A DNA stretch of 49,230 bases from Clostridia bacterium (GCA_030536295.1 JAUNQH010000010.1:1-49230); one strand, 5' to 3'. Positions 33,352-42,138 are shown, counted from the stretch's first letter. A program made the numbers and translations. The notes: generated by a model not told the origin, from the sequence alone.

Positions 33352-34309
33352 CGCGAAAAAGCCTGCCGCGAAACGGCTGACGAAGGACAAGCTGCGCAAG
33401 TTTCTGATCGGCACCCGCACGAAAAACGGCGCGGCGAAGACCATCGCCGTGTACGCGCTGCTGATCTGCATCGGGTTCATCTATCTGTATCCGGTGCTGT
33501 ATATGGTGAGCGCCAGCTTCATGAGCCTGGATGACCTGCTGGACAGCAGCATCAAGTGGATCCCCAGCCGGCTGAACGTGAGCAACTATGTGCAGGCCGG
33601 GCAGAGCATGGACTTCTGGAAAAGCTTCGGGCAGAGCGTGCTGATCGCCGGGCTGCCCACGCTGTGCACGCTGCTCAGCTGCAGCGTGATCGGCTACGGG
33701 CTGGCGCGGTTCCGCTTTCCTGGCAGCGGGGTGATCATGGGCATCATCGTGTTCTCATTCGTGCTGCCGGGGCAGGTGCTGATGATCCCCACCTATGTGA
33801 TGTATTCCGAAATGAAGATCCTGGGCACGGTATGGTCGTTCATCCTGCCGGCGCTGCTGGGGCAGGGGCTGAACGCGCCGATCTTCATCCTCATTTTCAG
33901 GCAGTTCTTCCGCACGGTGCCGAAGGCGCTGATCGAGGCGGCGAGCATTGACGGCGCGGGCTATTTCCGCAGCTTCTGGCGCATCAGCCTGCCGGCGGCG
34001 ATCCCCGCGTTCATCACGGTGAGCCTGTTCTCCTTTGTGTGGTACTGGAACGAGAGCTACCTGACGGAGCTGTATGTGCACGGCGTGCTCACGGACAGCG
34101 GATGGACCACGCTGGTGCTGCAGCTGCGCGCCTTCGCGAGCAACTACAACACCTATCAGGTGACGGCGCAGAGCGGCGCCACCAGCCTGAACGAGGCGCT
34201 GAAGATGGCCGGCACGCTGCTGGCGGTGCTGCCGCTGCTGATCATGTATTTCGTGCTGCAGAAGTATTTTACCGAAAGTATCGACCGCACCGGCATCACC
34301 GGTGAATAA
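33326..34309 (+). CDS. Sugar ABC transporter permease, MalG type (second importer)
   Basis: A 327-residue protein. AAAGGAGG ten bases upstream selects ATG 33326 (MQSDISVHDAKKPAAKRLTK), inside the end of the previous gene. A basic N-terminus precedes six helices; the EAA motif is KALIEAASIDGAGYFRSFWR then ISLPAAIPAF. It pairs with the upstream MalF type. The second binding protein that this pair needs may be the one encoded at 35720, under its own promoter. Confidence 0.85.
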   Translation: MQSDISVHDAKKPAAKRLTKDKLRKFLIGTRTKNGAAKTIAVYALLICIGFIYLYPVLYMVSASFMSLDDLLDSSIKWIPSRLNVSNYVQAGQSMDFWKSFGQSVLIAGLPTLCTLLSCSVIGYGLARFRFPGSGVIMGIIVFSFVLPGQVLMIPTYVMYSEMKILGTVWSFILPALLGQGLNAPIFILIFRQFFRTVPKALIEAASIDGAGYFRSFWRISLPAAIPAFITVSLFSFVWYWNESYLTELYVHGVLTDSGWTTLVLQLRAFASNYNTYQVTAQSGATSLNEALKMAGTLLAVLPLLIMYFVLQKYFTESIDRTGITGE

Positions 34310-34329
34310 CGGGAACGGAGGGGAACGCG

Positions 34330-35295
34330 ATGAACAGTGAAAATATGACCCGTACGCCATGGAACACTCCGCTGATCCCGCGGCGGGCGGATCCGCATGT
34401 GTCGCGTGAGGACGGCGTGTGGTACTTTACCGCCACCGTGCCGGAGTATGACAGGATCATCCTGCGCGGGGCGGCGACGCTGAAGGGGCTTGCCGAGGCG
34501 GAGGAGAAGGTGATCTGGCGCGCGCATGAGAGCGGCGTGATGGCGAGCCATATCTGGGCGCCGGAGCTGCACAGGATCGACGGAAAATGGTATATCTATT
34601 TCGCCGCCGGCGAAAAGGAGGACGTATGGAAGATACGCCCGTGGGTGCTGGCGTGCGAAGGGGAGGACCCGCTCACGGGCGAGTGGACCGAGCGCGGGAT
34701 GCTGACGCGGGCGGACGGGGATGAGTATTCCTTTACGGACTTTTCGCTGGATATGACGGTGTTTGAGCACGGCGGAAAGCATTACTGCGTGTGGGCCGAA
34801 AAGGTGAGCGCGGGGAAGAAGATCTCCAACCTGTATATCGCGGAGATGAAGAGCGCGGTGGAGCTGGCGACGCCGCAGATGCTGCTTTCCAGCCCGGATT
34901 ACGCGTGGGAGCGGCACGGGTTCTGGGTCAACGAGGGACCGACGTTTGCCGAGGAAGAGGGCAGGATGTATATCGCCTTTTCCGCCAGCGACACGGGCCG
35001 GGCGTACTGCATCGGCCTGCTGTGGGCGGAGGCGGACGCGGATCCGATGGACTTTGCCGCGTGGCACAAGGTGAACCGGCCGGTGATGGTGACGGATGAG
35101 GAAAAGGGATTGTACGGCCCGGGGCACAATACGTTCTTCAGGGATGAGGACGGGAGACTGATGACCGCGTTTCACGCGAGGACGTATGGAGAGATCGAAG
35201 GGGATCCGCTGCATGATCCCAACAGGGGGATGTATGTGGCGGAAGTGCGGGTGAAGGACGGGCTGTTGGAGTTTCAGCCCGTACCGATACAATAA
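34330..35295 (+). CDS. GH43 exo-alpha-L-arabinofuranosidase, intracellular
   Basis: A 321-residue protein without a signal peptide, starting MNSENMTRTPWNTPLIPRRA. The propeller acids are D21 in RRADPHV, D141 in SLDMTVF and E202 in WVNEGPTF. The run WYFTATVPEYDRIILRGAAT and ESGVMASHIWAPELH match the exo-1,5-alpha-L-arabinofuranosidase branch (subfamily 26 by memory). It should release single arabinose units from imported arabino-oligosaccharides in the cytoplasm. It is the last gene of the operon, followed by repeats. Confidence 0.85.
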   Translation: MNSENMTRTPWNTPLIPRRADPHVSREDGVWYFTATVPEYDRIILRGAATLKGLAEAEEKVIWRAHESGVMASHIWAPELHRIDGKWYIYFAAGEKEDVWKIRPWVLACEGEDPLTGEWTERGMLTRADGDEYSFTDFSLDMTVFEHGGKHYCVWAEKVSAGKKISNLYIAEMKSAVELATPQMLLSSPDYAWERHGFWVNEGPTFAEEEGRMYIAFSASDTGRAYCIGLLWAEADADPMDFAAWHKVNRPVMVTDEEKGLYGPGHNTFFRDEDGRLMTAFHARTYGEIEGDPLHDPNRGMYVAEVRVKDGLLEFQPVPIQ

Positions 35296-35301
35296 CAAAA
35301 T

Positions 35302-35340
35302 GTGGGGGGCTTTCCGATCGCCCCCCACCGCCCCCTTCGG
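35302..35340 (-). repeat. Hairpin repeat, copy 6 (single hairpin form)
   Basis: Stem GTGGGGGGC / GCCCCCCAC around TTTCCGATC, ending in CTTCGG; the second hairpin is missing. It begins seven bases after the arabinofuranosidase stop and may act as an operon end. Confidence 0.75.
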
Positions 35341-35388
35341 CGCGAATCTCCTTACTTTTGGGACTTTGCGATCGGTTCCTTCTGGGGA

Positions 35389-35545
35389 TCGCCTGCGGGC
35401 GACCCAGGGGCTTTCCGATCGGTCCGCAAGCTCAATAGTCGCAGCTCAACACTGTTGAGACTGCTCCTTTTCGCTTGAGAAACTCACTTTTGAAATTTCC
35501 GCCACCGGCGGTCAAAAGTGAGATTTCCCCTGGGGACCCTTCGGT
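35389..35545 (-). repeat. Long two-hairpin repeat with folded insert, copy L3
   Basis: TCGCC-TGCG-GGCGA, CCAGGGG, folded insert nearly identical to L1 and L2, closing CCCCTGGGG and CTTCGG. One base of the 11-bp insert stem neighbourhood differs (GAAATTT instead of GAGATTT). Confidence 0.85.
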
Positions 35546-35631
35546 CACCCAACTACAAGAATAATCAATTCAGTTTTGTTTTTTTATTGATTTCAAGATC
35601 TGATTTGGAATCCAAAATTTTTCGATACGTA

Positions 35632-35660
35632 TTGCAATTCGGGGGAGTTGCGTTTATAAT
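35632..35660 (+). promoter_or_regulatory. Promoter of the second binding-protein operon
   Basis: TTGCAA, 17 bases, TATAAT, in an AT-rich stretch. The predicted operator lies directly after the start point. Confidence 0.8.
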
Positions 35661-35671
35661 AACTTTAACAA

Positions 35672-35693
35672 TTAACATTAACGGTAATGTAAA
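35672..35693. promoter_or_regulatory. Predicted LacI-type operator O2
   Basis: Left half TTAACATTAAC, right half GGTAATGTAAA; 9 of 11 positions pair around the central CG. It matches O1 at 23235-23256 in core and placement. Confidence 0.75.
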
Positions 35694-35719
35694 CCAGATT
35701 CGACAAAGGAGGCTCTGCT

Positions 35720-37246
35720 ATGAAAAAGATCCTCGCGATGCTGCTGACCCTGTGCCTGCTGCTCGGCTGCTGCGGCGCCCTTGCTGATGAGGCCGACGGT
35801 GTGGTCATCAACGGCATTACCTATCATCCGGCGACGGATATGACCACTGAACCTATCACCCTGACCTATTTCCACTTTGATCAGGATGAGACCGTGAAGC
35901 TGCTGGCTGACCGGTTCATGCAGCTGTATCCCAACATCACCGTGAACGTGCAGTATGAGAACGTGTCTACCTACAACAGCACGCTGCTGACGCTGGTATC
36001 CGCCGGCAACTGCCCGGACTGCATCATGTTCTCCGACTGCGACTTCGCCCTGAGCAACATGCTGCTGGCCGATGTGAGCGAATACTGGGATGCCGACCCC
36101 GAAACGAAGAACCTTGCCGATACGCTGGCCACCGCCGGCGTGGGCACCTATATGACCAACGCCCGCTTCGCGGTGCCGGTCAAGTTCTTCCCCACGGGCA
36201 TGTATGTTGACCTGAACGTGCTGGAAGCCCTGAACATCGAAGCCCCGAGCCGCAACTGGACCTGGGCTGACATGATCCAGCTGATCAAGGACGCGACGGT
36301 GCTCGATTCCCCCGACGGCATGGCCTACTACGGCTGCGGCTACTACAACCGGCTGGACAGCTATTACGGCATCGCCGCCTCGCAGGACATCATCGGCGAA
36401 TTCGGCTTTGACGGCACCGACTTCGACCTCGGCGTATGGGCCGTGGGCGAACAGGAATTCTCCGACCTGAAGCTGGGCGGCTATATCGCCCCGAGCACCG
36501 AGACCCAGGCCATGGAAGACTGGACCGATGACTGGGAAGCCTGGTGCGGCGCCACCGGCCATGTGGCCCTGTTCACCGAAGCCTTCTGGACCTTCCAGAA
36601 CACCTGGAACACCGATGAATACAAGCAGTACAACCTGGATATCGTGCCCTACGTCGTGCCCGCCGTGAGCGAGGAAGACGCCAGCGGTATCCATCACACC
36701 ATCGCCACCATCGACTTCGGCGGCGTATCCACCAGCTGCGAGCATCCGCGTGAAGCGTATGAGCTGATCAAGTTCATGGCCTTCGGCGTGGACGGCTGGA
36801 AGACCCGCTGCGAGATCTACAACGACGAAAGCATCACCAACAAATCCGGCTTGCCGCTGAAGCATGACGTGATGCCCTGCCCGATCACCAAGGATCAGGA
36901 TGTGTGGAACGCCTACATCGACATGTTCTGCAAGGGCATGGACGAGGAGCACGTGAACTGCTGGCGCGAATACTTTGAGAGCTGCATGCAGCCCATCCCC
37001 TTCGGCTGGACCTCCATCGCCGGCTACTGGAACTACTGCGATGAGTATTTCAACAGCATCGGCATCCATGACCTGGTGGACCTGGGCAAGGCCAAAGCCG
37101 CCGACTACGCGGAGGAAGCCACGCTGAAGGCGAACCTGTATCACGCGCAGGCCATGCTGGACTACTTCGGCGAGGACGGATACGACATCCTGAGCGATGA
37201 AGAAGTGGCCAAGTATGAGCAGATGGTGGAGGACAACTCCATCTGA
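35720..37246 (+). CDS. Sugar-binding lipoprotein of ABC importer (family 1)
   Basis: A 508-residue protein starting MKKILAMLLTLCLLLGCCGA. LLGC near residue 17 is a plausible lipobox, so it is probably anchored to the membrane. Binding-protein features follow: LADRFMQLYPNITVNVQYEN, NCPDCIMFSDCDFALSNMLL, then VKFFPTGMYVDLNVLEALNI with the Trp-rich NWTWADMIQL. Aromatic residues are frequent, as expected for sugar stacking. It likely serves one of the permease pairs encoded upstream; its promoter and operator match those of the first binding protein. A hairpin (TTAAGCA CTGT TGCTTAA, 37280-37297) follows. Confidence 0.85.
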   Translation: MKKILAMLLTLCLLLGCCGALADEADGVVINGITYHPATDMTTEPITLTYFHFDQDETVKLLADRFMQLYPNITVNVQYENVSTYNSTLLTLVSAGNCPDCIMFSDCDFALSNMLLADVSEYWDADPETKNLADTLATAGVGTYMTNARFAVPVKFFPTGMYVDLNVLEALNIEAPSRNWTWADMIQLIKDATVLDSPDGMAYYGCGYYNRLDSYYGIAASQDIIGEFGFDGTDFDLGVWAVGEQEFSDLKLGGYIAPSTETQAMEDWTDDWEAWCGATGHVALFTEAFWTFQNTWNTDEYKQYNLDIVPYVVPAVSEEDASGIHHTIATIDFGGVSTSCEHPREAYELIKFMAFGVDGWKTRCEIYNDESITNKSGLPLKHDVMPCPITKDQDVWNAYIDMFCKGMDEEHVNCWREYFESCMQPIPFGWTSIAGYWNYCDEYFNSIGIHDLVDLGKAKAADYAEEATLKANLYHAQAMLDYFGEDGYDILSDEEVAKYEQMVEDNSI

Positions 37247-37321
37247 CCCCGTGCCGGAAGGCGCGGATGAGACCGTATCTTAAGCACTGTTGCTTAACAT
37301 AATTGAAGGAGGAACCCGAGT

Positions 37322-38779
37322 ATGAAGAAATTCCTGTCCGTACTGCTGGCTGCCGCCATGCTGCTGACCGTGGTCAGCTTCGCCGGCGCTGAAGCCGCCG
37401 AACTCCCCGAAGCTTTCGCGCACATCACCTTTGACGGCGCGGACGAAGGCTACAAGGCCGTGACCAACGGCGACGCCGACCTGCTGGACGGCGCCAACAA
37501 GTCCATCATCCCCGCTGAGGATGCCCAGTATCTGTACGGCGCCGGCCCCGTGGGCAACGCCCTGTACATCGACGGCACCTACGGCCTGGATCTGGGCCTG
37601 CAGCCCACCAACACCGACACCTGGACCGTGAGCTTCTGGGTCAACGCCGACCGCCTGAGCGATTACGGCGCCACCCTGCAGATCGGCTACAACATGGGCC
37701 GCGCCGCGGACGCCGGCAACAACGTTGCCTGGATGAACGTGACCCAGACCAACTGGACCCCCAAATATTTCCCCACCATCTGGAGTCGCAACGAAGGCTT
37801 CGACTCCGCTGACGGCGTGGACTGCTGGCCCTGGATGGCTCCCTTCCAGGAAGACGGCGCCATGATCGGCAAGCGCGAGTGGGCGATGTTCACCATCGTT
37901 GCCACCGGCGAAGAGCAGAACCTGCCTTCCGGCGCGAAGGGCGTGGGCGCCAAGCTGTATGTGAACGGCGAACTGCGCTATGACAGCCAGGAGAACTATC
38001 TGAACGGCACCTACTTCAACATGACCTGGGACGCCTCCCTGGCCCCCGCGATCATGCAGCCCGGTGAATACACCTTCGAGAGCCTCTTCGGCATCAACTA
38101 CTGGGACACCATCTACAAGGGATATGTGGATGACCTGTATGTGTTCGATTCCGCGCTGACCGCCGAGCAGGTCGCCGCGCTGTACGCCATGGGCGATGCC
38201 ACCATCGAAAGCCCCAAGGGCGGACCCGCCGCTGACGCTGCCGCCGCCGAGCCCGAACCCGAACCCGTTGCCGTGGAAGTTGTGATCAACGGCACGCAGG
38301 TCGGCGAAGCCGACTTCAGCACCGGTTTCTGGGGCGCCCATTCCGAGATCTGGGGCGTTGCCGCCGGTGAAAGCAAGACCGTGAAGCTGGTGAACTACCA
38401 CGCCGCCGAAGCCGCCAACTGGAACACCCCCAACGTGGTGCTGCAGACAACGCCCGCCGGCCATGCCGCCGATCAGGCTGAAGGCTATGCCGAATACGCC
38501 GTGGTCCGCACGGACAACTACGGCTGGGGCGCTGGCTATGAAGGGATCGCCCAGCTTGAGAGCGACTGGAACTGGGATACCTTCGTTGCTGACACCAATG
38601 GCGCGGAATTCACCGTGACCGTGGTGAACAACGGCGAGACCGCCGATGTCCTGTACAAGGTCGTGACCCCCTCCGGCGCTGAGCACTTCCAGAACTACAA
38701 GGGCATCGCCATCACCGGCGACCTGTACTTCTGCTTCGTGTGCGACGGAAACTGCATGGACATCCTGAGCATCGAGTAA
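37322..38779 (+). CDS. Secreted two-domain glycan-binding protein (LamG + beta-sandwich)
   Basis: A 485-residue protein with a signal peptide (residues 1-23, ending AGA). Residues about 30-290 form a LamG/concanavalin-like domain: GNALYIDGTYGLDLGLQPTN, WTVSFWVNADRL, YVDDLYVFDSALTAEQVAAL. A linker of Ala, Pro and Glu (AAAAEPEPEPVAVE) leads to a second sandwich of about 150 residues. No catalytic motif is visible. It follows the binding lipoprotein after 75 bases, behind AAGGAGGAA, and is probably in the same operon, so it may capture plant glycan at the surface. Confidence 0.75.
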   Translation: MKKFLSVLLAAAMLLTVVSFAGAEAAELPEAFAHITFDGADEGYKAVTNGDADLLDGANKSIIPAEDAQYLYGAGPVGNALYIDGTYGLDLGLQPTNTDTWTVSFWVNADRLSDYGATLQIGYNMGRAADAGNNVAWMNVTQTNWTPKYFPTIWSRNEGFDSADGVDCWPWMAPFQEDGAMIGKREWAMFTIVATGEEQNLPSGAKGVGAKLYVNGELRYDSQENYLNGTYFNMTWDASLAPAIMQPGEYTFESLFGINYWDTIYKGYVDDLYVFDSALTAEQVAALYAMGDATIESPKGGPAADAAAAEPEPEPVAVEVVINGTQVGEADFSTGFWGAHSEIWGVAAGESKTVKLVNYHAAEAANWNTPNVVLQTTPAGHAADQAEGYAEYAVVRTDNYGWGAGYEGIAQLESDWNWDTFVADTNGAEFTVTVVNNGETADVLYKVVTPSGAEHFQNYKGIAITGDLYFCFVCDGNCMDILSIE

Positions 38780-38803
38780 GAGAGAGACCCTACACTCCTT
38801 TTT

Positions 38804-38835
38804 CCGGGGCTGCCTTCGGGCAGCTCCGGTTTTTT
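38804..38835 (+). terminator. Terminator of the second binding-protein operon
   Basis: Stem CCGGGGCTGCC / GGCAGCTCCGG with a TTCG loop, then six T. It comes 25 bases after the LamG gene. Confidence 0.9.
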
Positions 38836-38889
38836 CGCGCCAACGGCGCGACCAAAGGGCTTTGCGATCGCCCTTTGGAAACCTTCGCC
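38836..38889 (-). repeat. Two-hairpin repeat, copy 7
   Basis: CGCGCC-AAC-GGCGCG, then CCAAAGGGC/GCCCTTTGG around TTTGCGATC, ending in CTTCG. It starts directly after the terminator T run. Confidence 0.8.
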
Positions 38890-38937
38890 GCATTCCCTTA
38901 ACTATAGCCCGGTTTTCCATGAAGAACCCGTTTTTTT

Positions 38938-38975
38938 CGCGCCTCCGGCGCGACCCGGACCGATCGCAAAGCCCC
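38938..38975 (+). repeat. Fragment of two-hairpin repeat, copy 8
   Basis: Hairpin CGCGCC-TCC-GGCGCG followed by a GACCGATCGCAAAGCCCC core without its pairing arm. A broken or recombined copy. Confidence 0.65.
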
Positions 38976-38996
38976 AAAAGTAAGAAGAAGGCATGC

Positions 38997-39048
38997 GAAG
39001 GGGTCCCGGGGGCGATCGCAAAGCCCCCGGGTCGCGCCCGCAGGCGCG
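38997..39048 (+). repeat. Two-hairpin repeat, copy 9
   Basis: GAAGG, CCCGGGGGC/GCCCCCGGG around GATCGCAAA, then CGCGCC-CGCA-GGCGCG. Its about 52 bases are identical to copy 10 at 45704. The stretch 38780-39122 holds only the terminator, three repeats and the next promoter. Confidence 0.85.
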
Positions 39049-39052
39049 ATAC

Positions 39053-39081
39053 TTGTCAACGCACCGCACGGGCGGTATAAT
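39053..39081 (+). promoter_or_regulatory. Promoter of the CPBP protease gene
   Basis: TTGTCA, 17 bases, TATAAT; it begins five bases after repeat copy 9. Confidence 0.75.
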
Positions 39082-39122
39082 CAGGATAATATCGTATAAC
39101 AGGGAAGGGAGGACCGCGGCGT

Positions 39123-39968
39123 ATGGATGAACCGCGCAAAGACCCTGCTCCGCTGGTGCGCCTGATCCTCGCGCACCTCGCTCTTCTCATCCTGCTGCTG
39201 CTGGCGGGCTTCCTGTACGCGCGCACCGGCTTCGGCGGCGGGCTGTGGGAAGAGACCGCCATCCGCGTCGTATTCAGCGCCGCGATGATCTTTTGCCTGT
39301 ATACCATCTCCGGCACGGAGCACCTTAAGTGGAAAAAGGGCGCGGTGAAGACCGCACTGAAGATGTGCGCCGCGCTGCTGATCTTTGCCGGCGCCGTGAC
39401 CTGCCTCTCACTGACAGCCCCGGACAGGGGCAAACCGGCGAGCGTGACCGACGGGCTGCTGCCGGGCACGCTGTTTTGCCTTACGGTAGGCATATTTGAG
39501 GAAACGGCGTACCGCGCCGTGATCTATGACGGGATCGGCGGCTTCCTGAACCACGGCCGGAAGACATATACCGTATCGGCGATCGTGACCTTTTTTGTGT
39601 TCGGCGTCTCCCATGTGCTCAACGAGCTGACAGACCCCGCCATGTATGCGGATCCGGCGCTGCTGCTGCAAATGGCGCTGAAGATCGTGCAGACGGGGAT
39701 CATCGGCCTGATCATGATGCTGATCTACGCGCGCACCGGCACCGTGTGGGCCCCGGCGGCGGCCCACGCCCTGTATGACCTGCTGCTGAGCCTGCCGCAG
39801 CTGCTGACGGAGGCGGGCGTAAGCATGGAATATGTGAGCACGGAGAACGCGGCGGAAGGCATCAACAGCTATATCCTGATGAGCCTGATCGAGCTGTGGG
39901 TGTATCTTGCACTGCGGAGAAAATATCTGCCGGAGATCCGCACGCGCCTGCTGACGGGGGAGAAATAA
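39123..39968 (+). CDS. CPBP-family intramembrane glutamic protease
   Basis: A 281-residue membrane protein with about eight hydrophobic segments. The family motifs are complete: EETAYR (E126, E127, R131), a membrane segment ending VFGVSH (H164) and AAHALYD (H215). In this family the paired Glu and the His residues cut substrates within the membrane; some members act in bacteriocin immunity or in processing of prenylated or signal peptides. It has its own promoter and is flanked by repeats, with no operon partners. The substrate is unknown. A link to the RiPP locus 20 kb away is possible but unsupported. Confidence 0.8.
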   Translation: MDEPRKDPAPLVRLILAHLALLILLLLAGFLYARTGFGGGLWEETAIRVVFSAAMIFCLYTISGTEHLKWKKGAVKTALKMCAALLIFAGAVTCLSLTAPDRGKPASVTDGLLPGTLFCLTVGIFEETAYRAVIYDGIGGFLNHGRKTYTVSAIVTFFVFGVSHVLNELTDPAMYADPALLLQMALKIVQTGIIGLIMMLIYARTGTVWAPAAAHALYDLLLSLPQLLTEAGVSMEYVSTENAAEGINSYILMSLIELWVYLALRRKYLPEIRTRLLTGEK

Positions 39969-39981
39969 GCAGGATTCGCGC

Positions 39982-40010
39982 TTGTTATGCGCGCGGGAAC
40001 CGTGTATAAT
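39982..40010 (+). promoter_or_regulatory. Promoter of the GH120 gene
   Basis: TTGTTA, 17 bases, TATAAT, about 55 bases before the start codon at 40065. No copy of the LacI-type operator is seen here. Confidence 0.7.
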
Positions 40011-40064
40011 AAAAACAGCGAATCTGTTCGTACATGAATACCAATATCTGGGAGGATTTCACAA

Positions 40065-42074
40065 ATGACGATCTATGTTGACATCAACGCGAAACGCGAA
40101 GGCAACGGCTCCGCGGAGCGGCCCTTCAAACGGATCAATGACGCGGCGAAGATCGCGATGCCCGGTGACGAGGTGCTCGTCGCTCCCGGCGTATACCGCG
40201 AGTATGTATGCCCGGTGCATGCCGGCACCGAGGAGAACCGCATCACCTACCGCAGCACGGAAAAGCTCGGCGCCGTGATCACCGGCGGCGAGGTCGTGAC
40301 CGGCTGGCAGCCCTATCAGGGCAATGTGTGGACCGTGAAGGTCGACAACACCGTGTTCGGCGCCTACAACCCCTACACCACCTTCGTGTGCGGCGACTGG
40401 TATTTTGCCCCCACCGTGCGCCATACCGGCAGCGTGTATCTGAACCAGAACATGATGTATGAGACCGTGACGCTGGATGAGTGCATCGCCGGCGAGGCGG
40501 ATCCCTGCGCGTGGGAGACCGAAAAATCCAAATATAAATGGTATACCGAGCAGGACGGGAACTTCACCGTGCTGTATGCCAACTTCCAGGGCCTGGATCC
40601 GAACACCCAGGATGTGGAGATCGCCGTGCGCCGCAACGTGTTCATGCCCGCGGAGAACGGCATCGGCTACATCACCGTGAGCGGCTTCAAAATGACCATC
40701 GCCGCCACCACCTGGGCTCCGCCCGCCGCGTATCAGGACGGCCTGATGGGCCCGCACTGGAGCCGCGGATGGATCATTGAGGACTGCGAGATCTGCAACA
40801 GCCGCTGCTGCGGCATCTCCCTGGGCAAATACCGCGATCCCGAAAATGACATGTATTTCTACACCAAGCACGTGAAGAGCCCCACCCAGATGGAGCGCGA
40901 CGCGGTGTGCCGCGGGCAGTATCACGGCTGGCTGAAGGAGAACGTGGGCGGCCATATCGTGCGCCGCTGCCATGTGCATCACTGCGAGCAGACCGGTATC
41001 GTGGGCCGGCAGGGCGGCGTGTTCTCCATCATTGAGGACTGCCATATCCACCACATCTGCAACTCCACCCAGCTGGGCGGCGCCGAGACCGCCGGTATCA
41101 AGCTGCATGCCGCCATCGACGTGATCATCCGCCGGAACCACATCCACAACTGCATCGAGGGCGTGTGGCTGGACTGGGAAGCCCAGGGCGCCCGCATCTC
41201 CCAGAACATCATGCATGACAACATGAAGCCCGCCGGCGTGCAGCACGGCATGGGCGCCATGTTCAACACGGATATCTTCATCGAGGTCGGCCACGGCCCC
41301 ACGCTGATCGACAACAACGTGCTGCTGAGCAAGTGCAGCCTGGCCATGCCCAGTGAAGGCATCGCCTGCGTGAACAACCTGATGCTGGGCGCCTTCACCC
41401 TGATCAACAGCGGTGTTGACAGCATCGTGAACGGCCAGCGCGAGCCGCGCTTCACGCCCTACCACATCCGTCACCGCACCGAGGTCGCCGGCTTCATGAC
41501 CATCCTGCACGGCGATGACCGCGTGTACAACAATATCCTGATCCAGCACTACCCGATCACGAACGCGGAGAAGAAGCCCACGGACAACGATTACGAGGTC
41601 GTCGGCACCGCTTCGTTCGACATCTTCCCGAGCTATGAGGACTGGCGCGTGCCCTTCGGCAATGAAGGCGAGGAGCCGCACATGGGCCAGCTGGCAGGCG
41701 CGCACTTCGGCCATCTGCCGGTGTGGATCAGCGGCAACGCGTATTTCAACGGCGCGGATATCAGCAAGCACGAGGCGCACGGCCTCAACGACACCGAGCA
41801 TGAGGTGACCGTATCCTGGAAGCAGGACGGCGATGACTTTGTGCTGGAGACCAATGTGTATGATTTCCTGGGCGACTTCCGCGTCGGTGTGATGAACAGC
41901 GACACGCTGGGCAAGGCCTTTGAGCCCGAAGAACGCTATGAGAATCCGGACGGAACGGACATCAGGCTGGATTACGACGTGACCGGCGAGCATCGCGGCA
42001 TCGCTCCGCTGCCCGGCCCCTTCGCTGAAGGCGTGAAGGAATTCCGCTTCCCCTGGGCACCCTACAAGGATTAA
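40065..42074 (+). CDS. GH120 beta-xylosidase (right-handed beta-helix), intracellular
   Basis: A 669-residue protein without signal peptide, starting MTIYVDINAKREGNGSAERP. The fold is a beta-helix with an inserted domain. It follows the characterised Thermoanaerobacterium GH120 enzyme XylC over its length: NPYTTFVCGDWYF, YITVSGFKMTIAATTWAPP, HWSRGWIIEDCEI, AGIKLHAAIDVIIRRNHIH. The nucleophile matches D370 in WLDWEAQG and the acid/base matches E407 in IFIEVGHGP. Between these two, the segment is about 14 residues longer than in XylC. GH120 enzymes release xylose from xylo-oligosaccharides, and some also act on arabinofuranosides, which suits the arabinan/arabinoxylan genes around it. Confidence 0.9.
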   Translation: MTIYVDINAKREGNGSAERPFKRINDAAKIAMPGDEVLVAPGVYREYVCPVHAGTEENRITYRSTEKLGAVITGGEVVTGWQPYQGNVWTVKVDNTVFGAYNPYTTFVCGDWYFAPTVRHTGSVYLNQNMMYETVTLDECIAGEADPCAWETEKSKYKWYTEQDGNFTVLYANFQGLDPNTQDVEIAVRRNVFMPAENGIGYITVSGFKMTIAATTWAPPAAYQDGLMGPHWSRGWIIEDCEICNSRCCGISLGKYRDPENDMYFYTKHVKSPTQMERDAVCRGQYHGWLKENVGGHIVRRCHVHHCEQTGIVGRQGGVFSIIEDCHIHHICNSTQLGGAETAGIKLHAAIDVIIRRNHIHNCIEGVWLDWEAQGARISQNIMHDNMKPAGVQHGMGAMFNTDIFIEVGHGPTLIDNNVLLSKCSLAMPSEGIACVNNLMLGAFTLINSGVDSIVNGQREPRFTPYHIRHRTEVAGFMTILHGDDRVYNNILIQHYPITNAEKKPTDNDYEVVGTASFDIFPSYEDWRVPFGNEGEEPHMGQLAGAHFGHLPVWISGNAYFNGADISKHEAHGLNDTEHEVTVSWKQDGDDFVLETNVYDFLGDFRVGVMNSDTLGKAFEPEERYENPDGTDIRLDYDVTGEHRGIAPLPGPFAEGVKEFRFPWAPYKD

Positions 42075-42088
42075 GCACTGTTGATGAC

Positions 42089-42122
42089 GCGGACCGCGCT
42101 GCAAGGCGCGGTCCGCTTTTTT
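42089..42122 (+). terminator. Terminator of the GH120 gene
   Basis: Stem GCGGACCGCGC / GCGCGGTCCGC with loop TGCAAG and six T, 15 bases after the stop codon. Confidence 0.9.
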
Positions 42123-42138
42123 GCATTTGTGTGAGAGT

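Noticed and set aside
39123..39968. CPBP protease as part of the RiPP locus
   Set aside because: Some CPBP proteins give peptide immunity, but this gene is 20 kb away with its own promoter.
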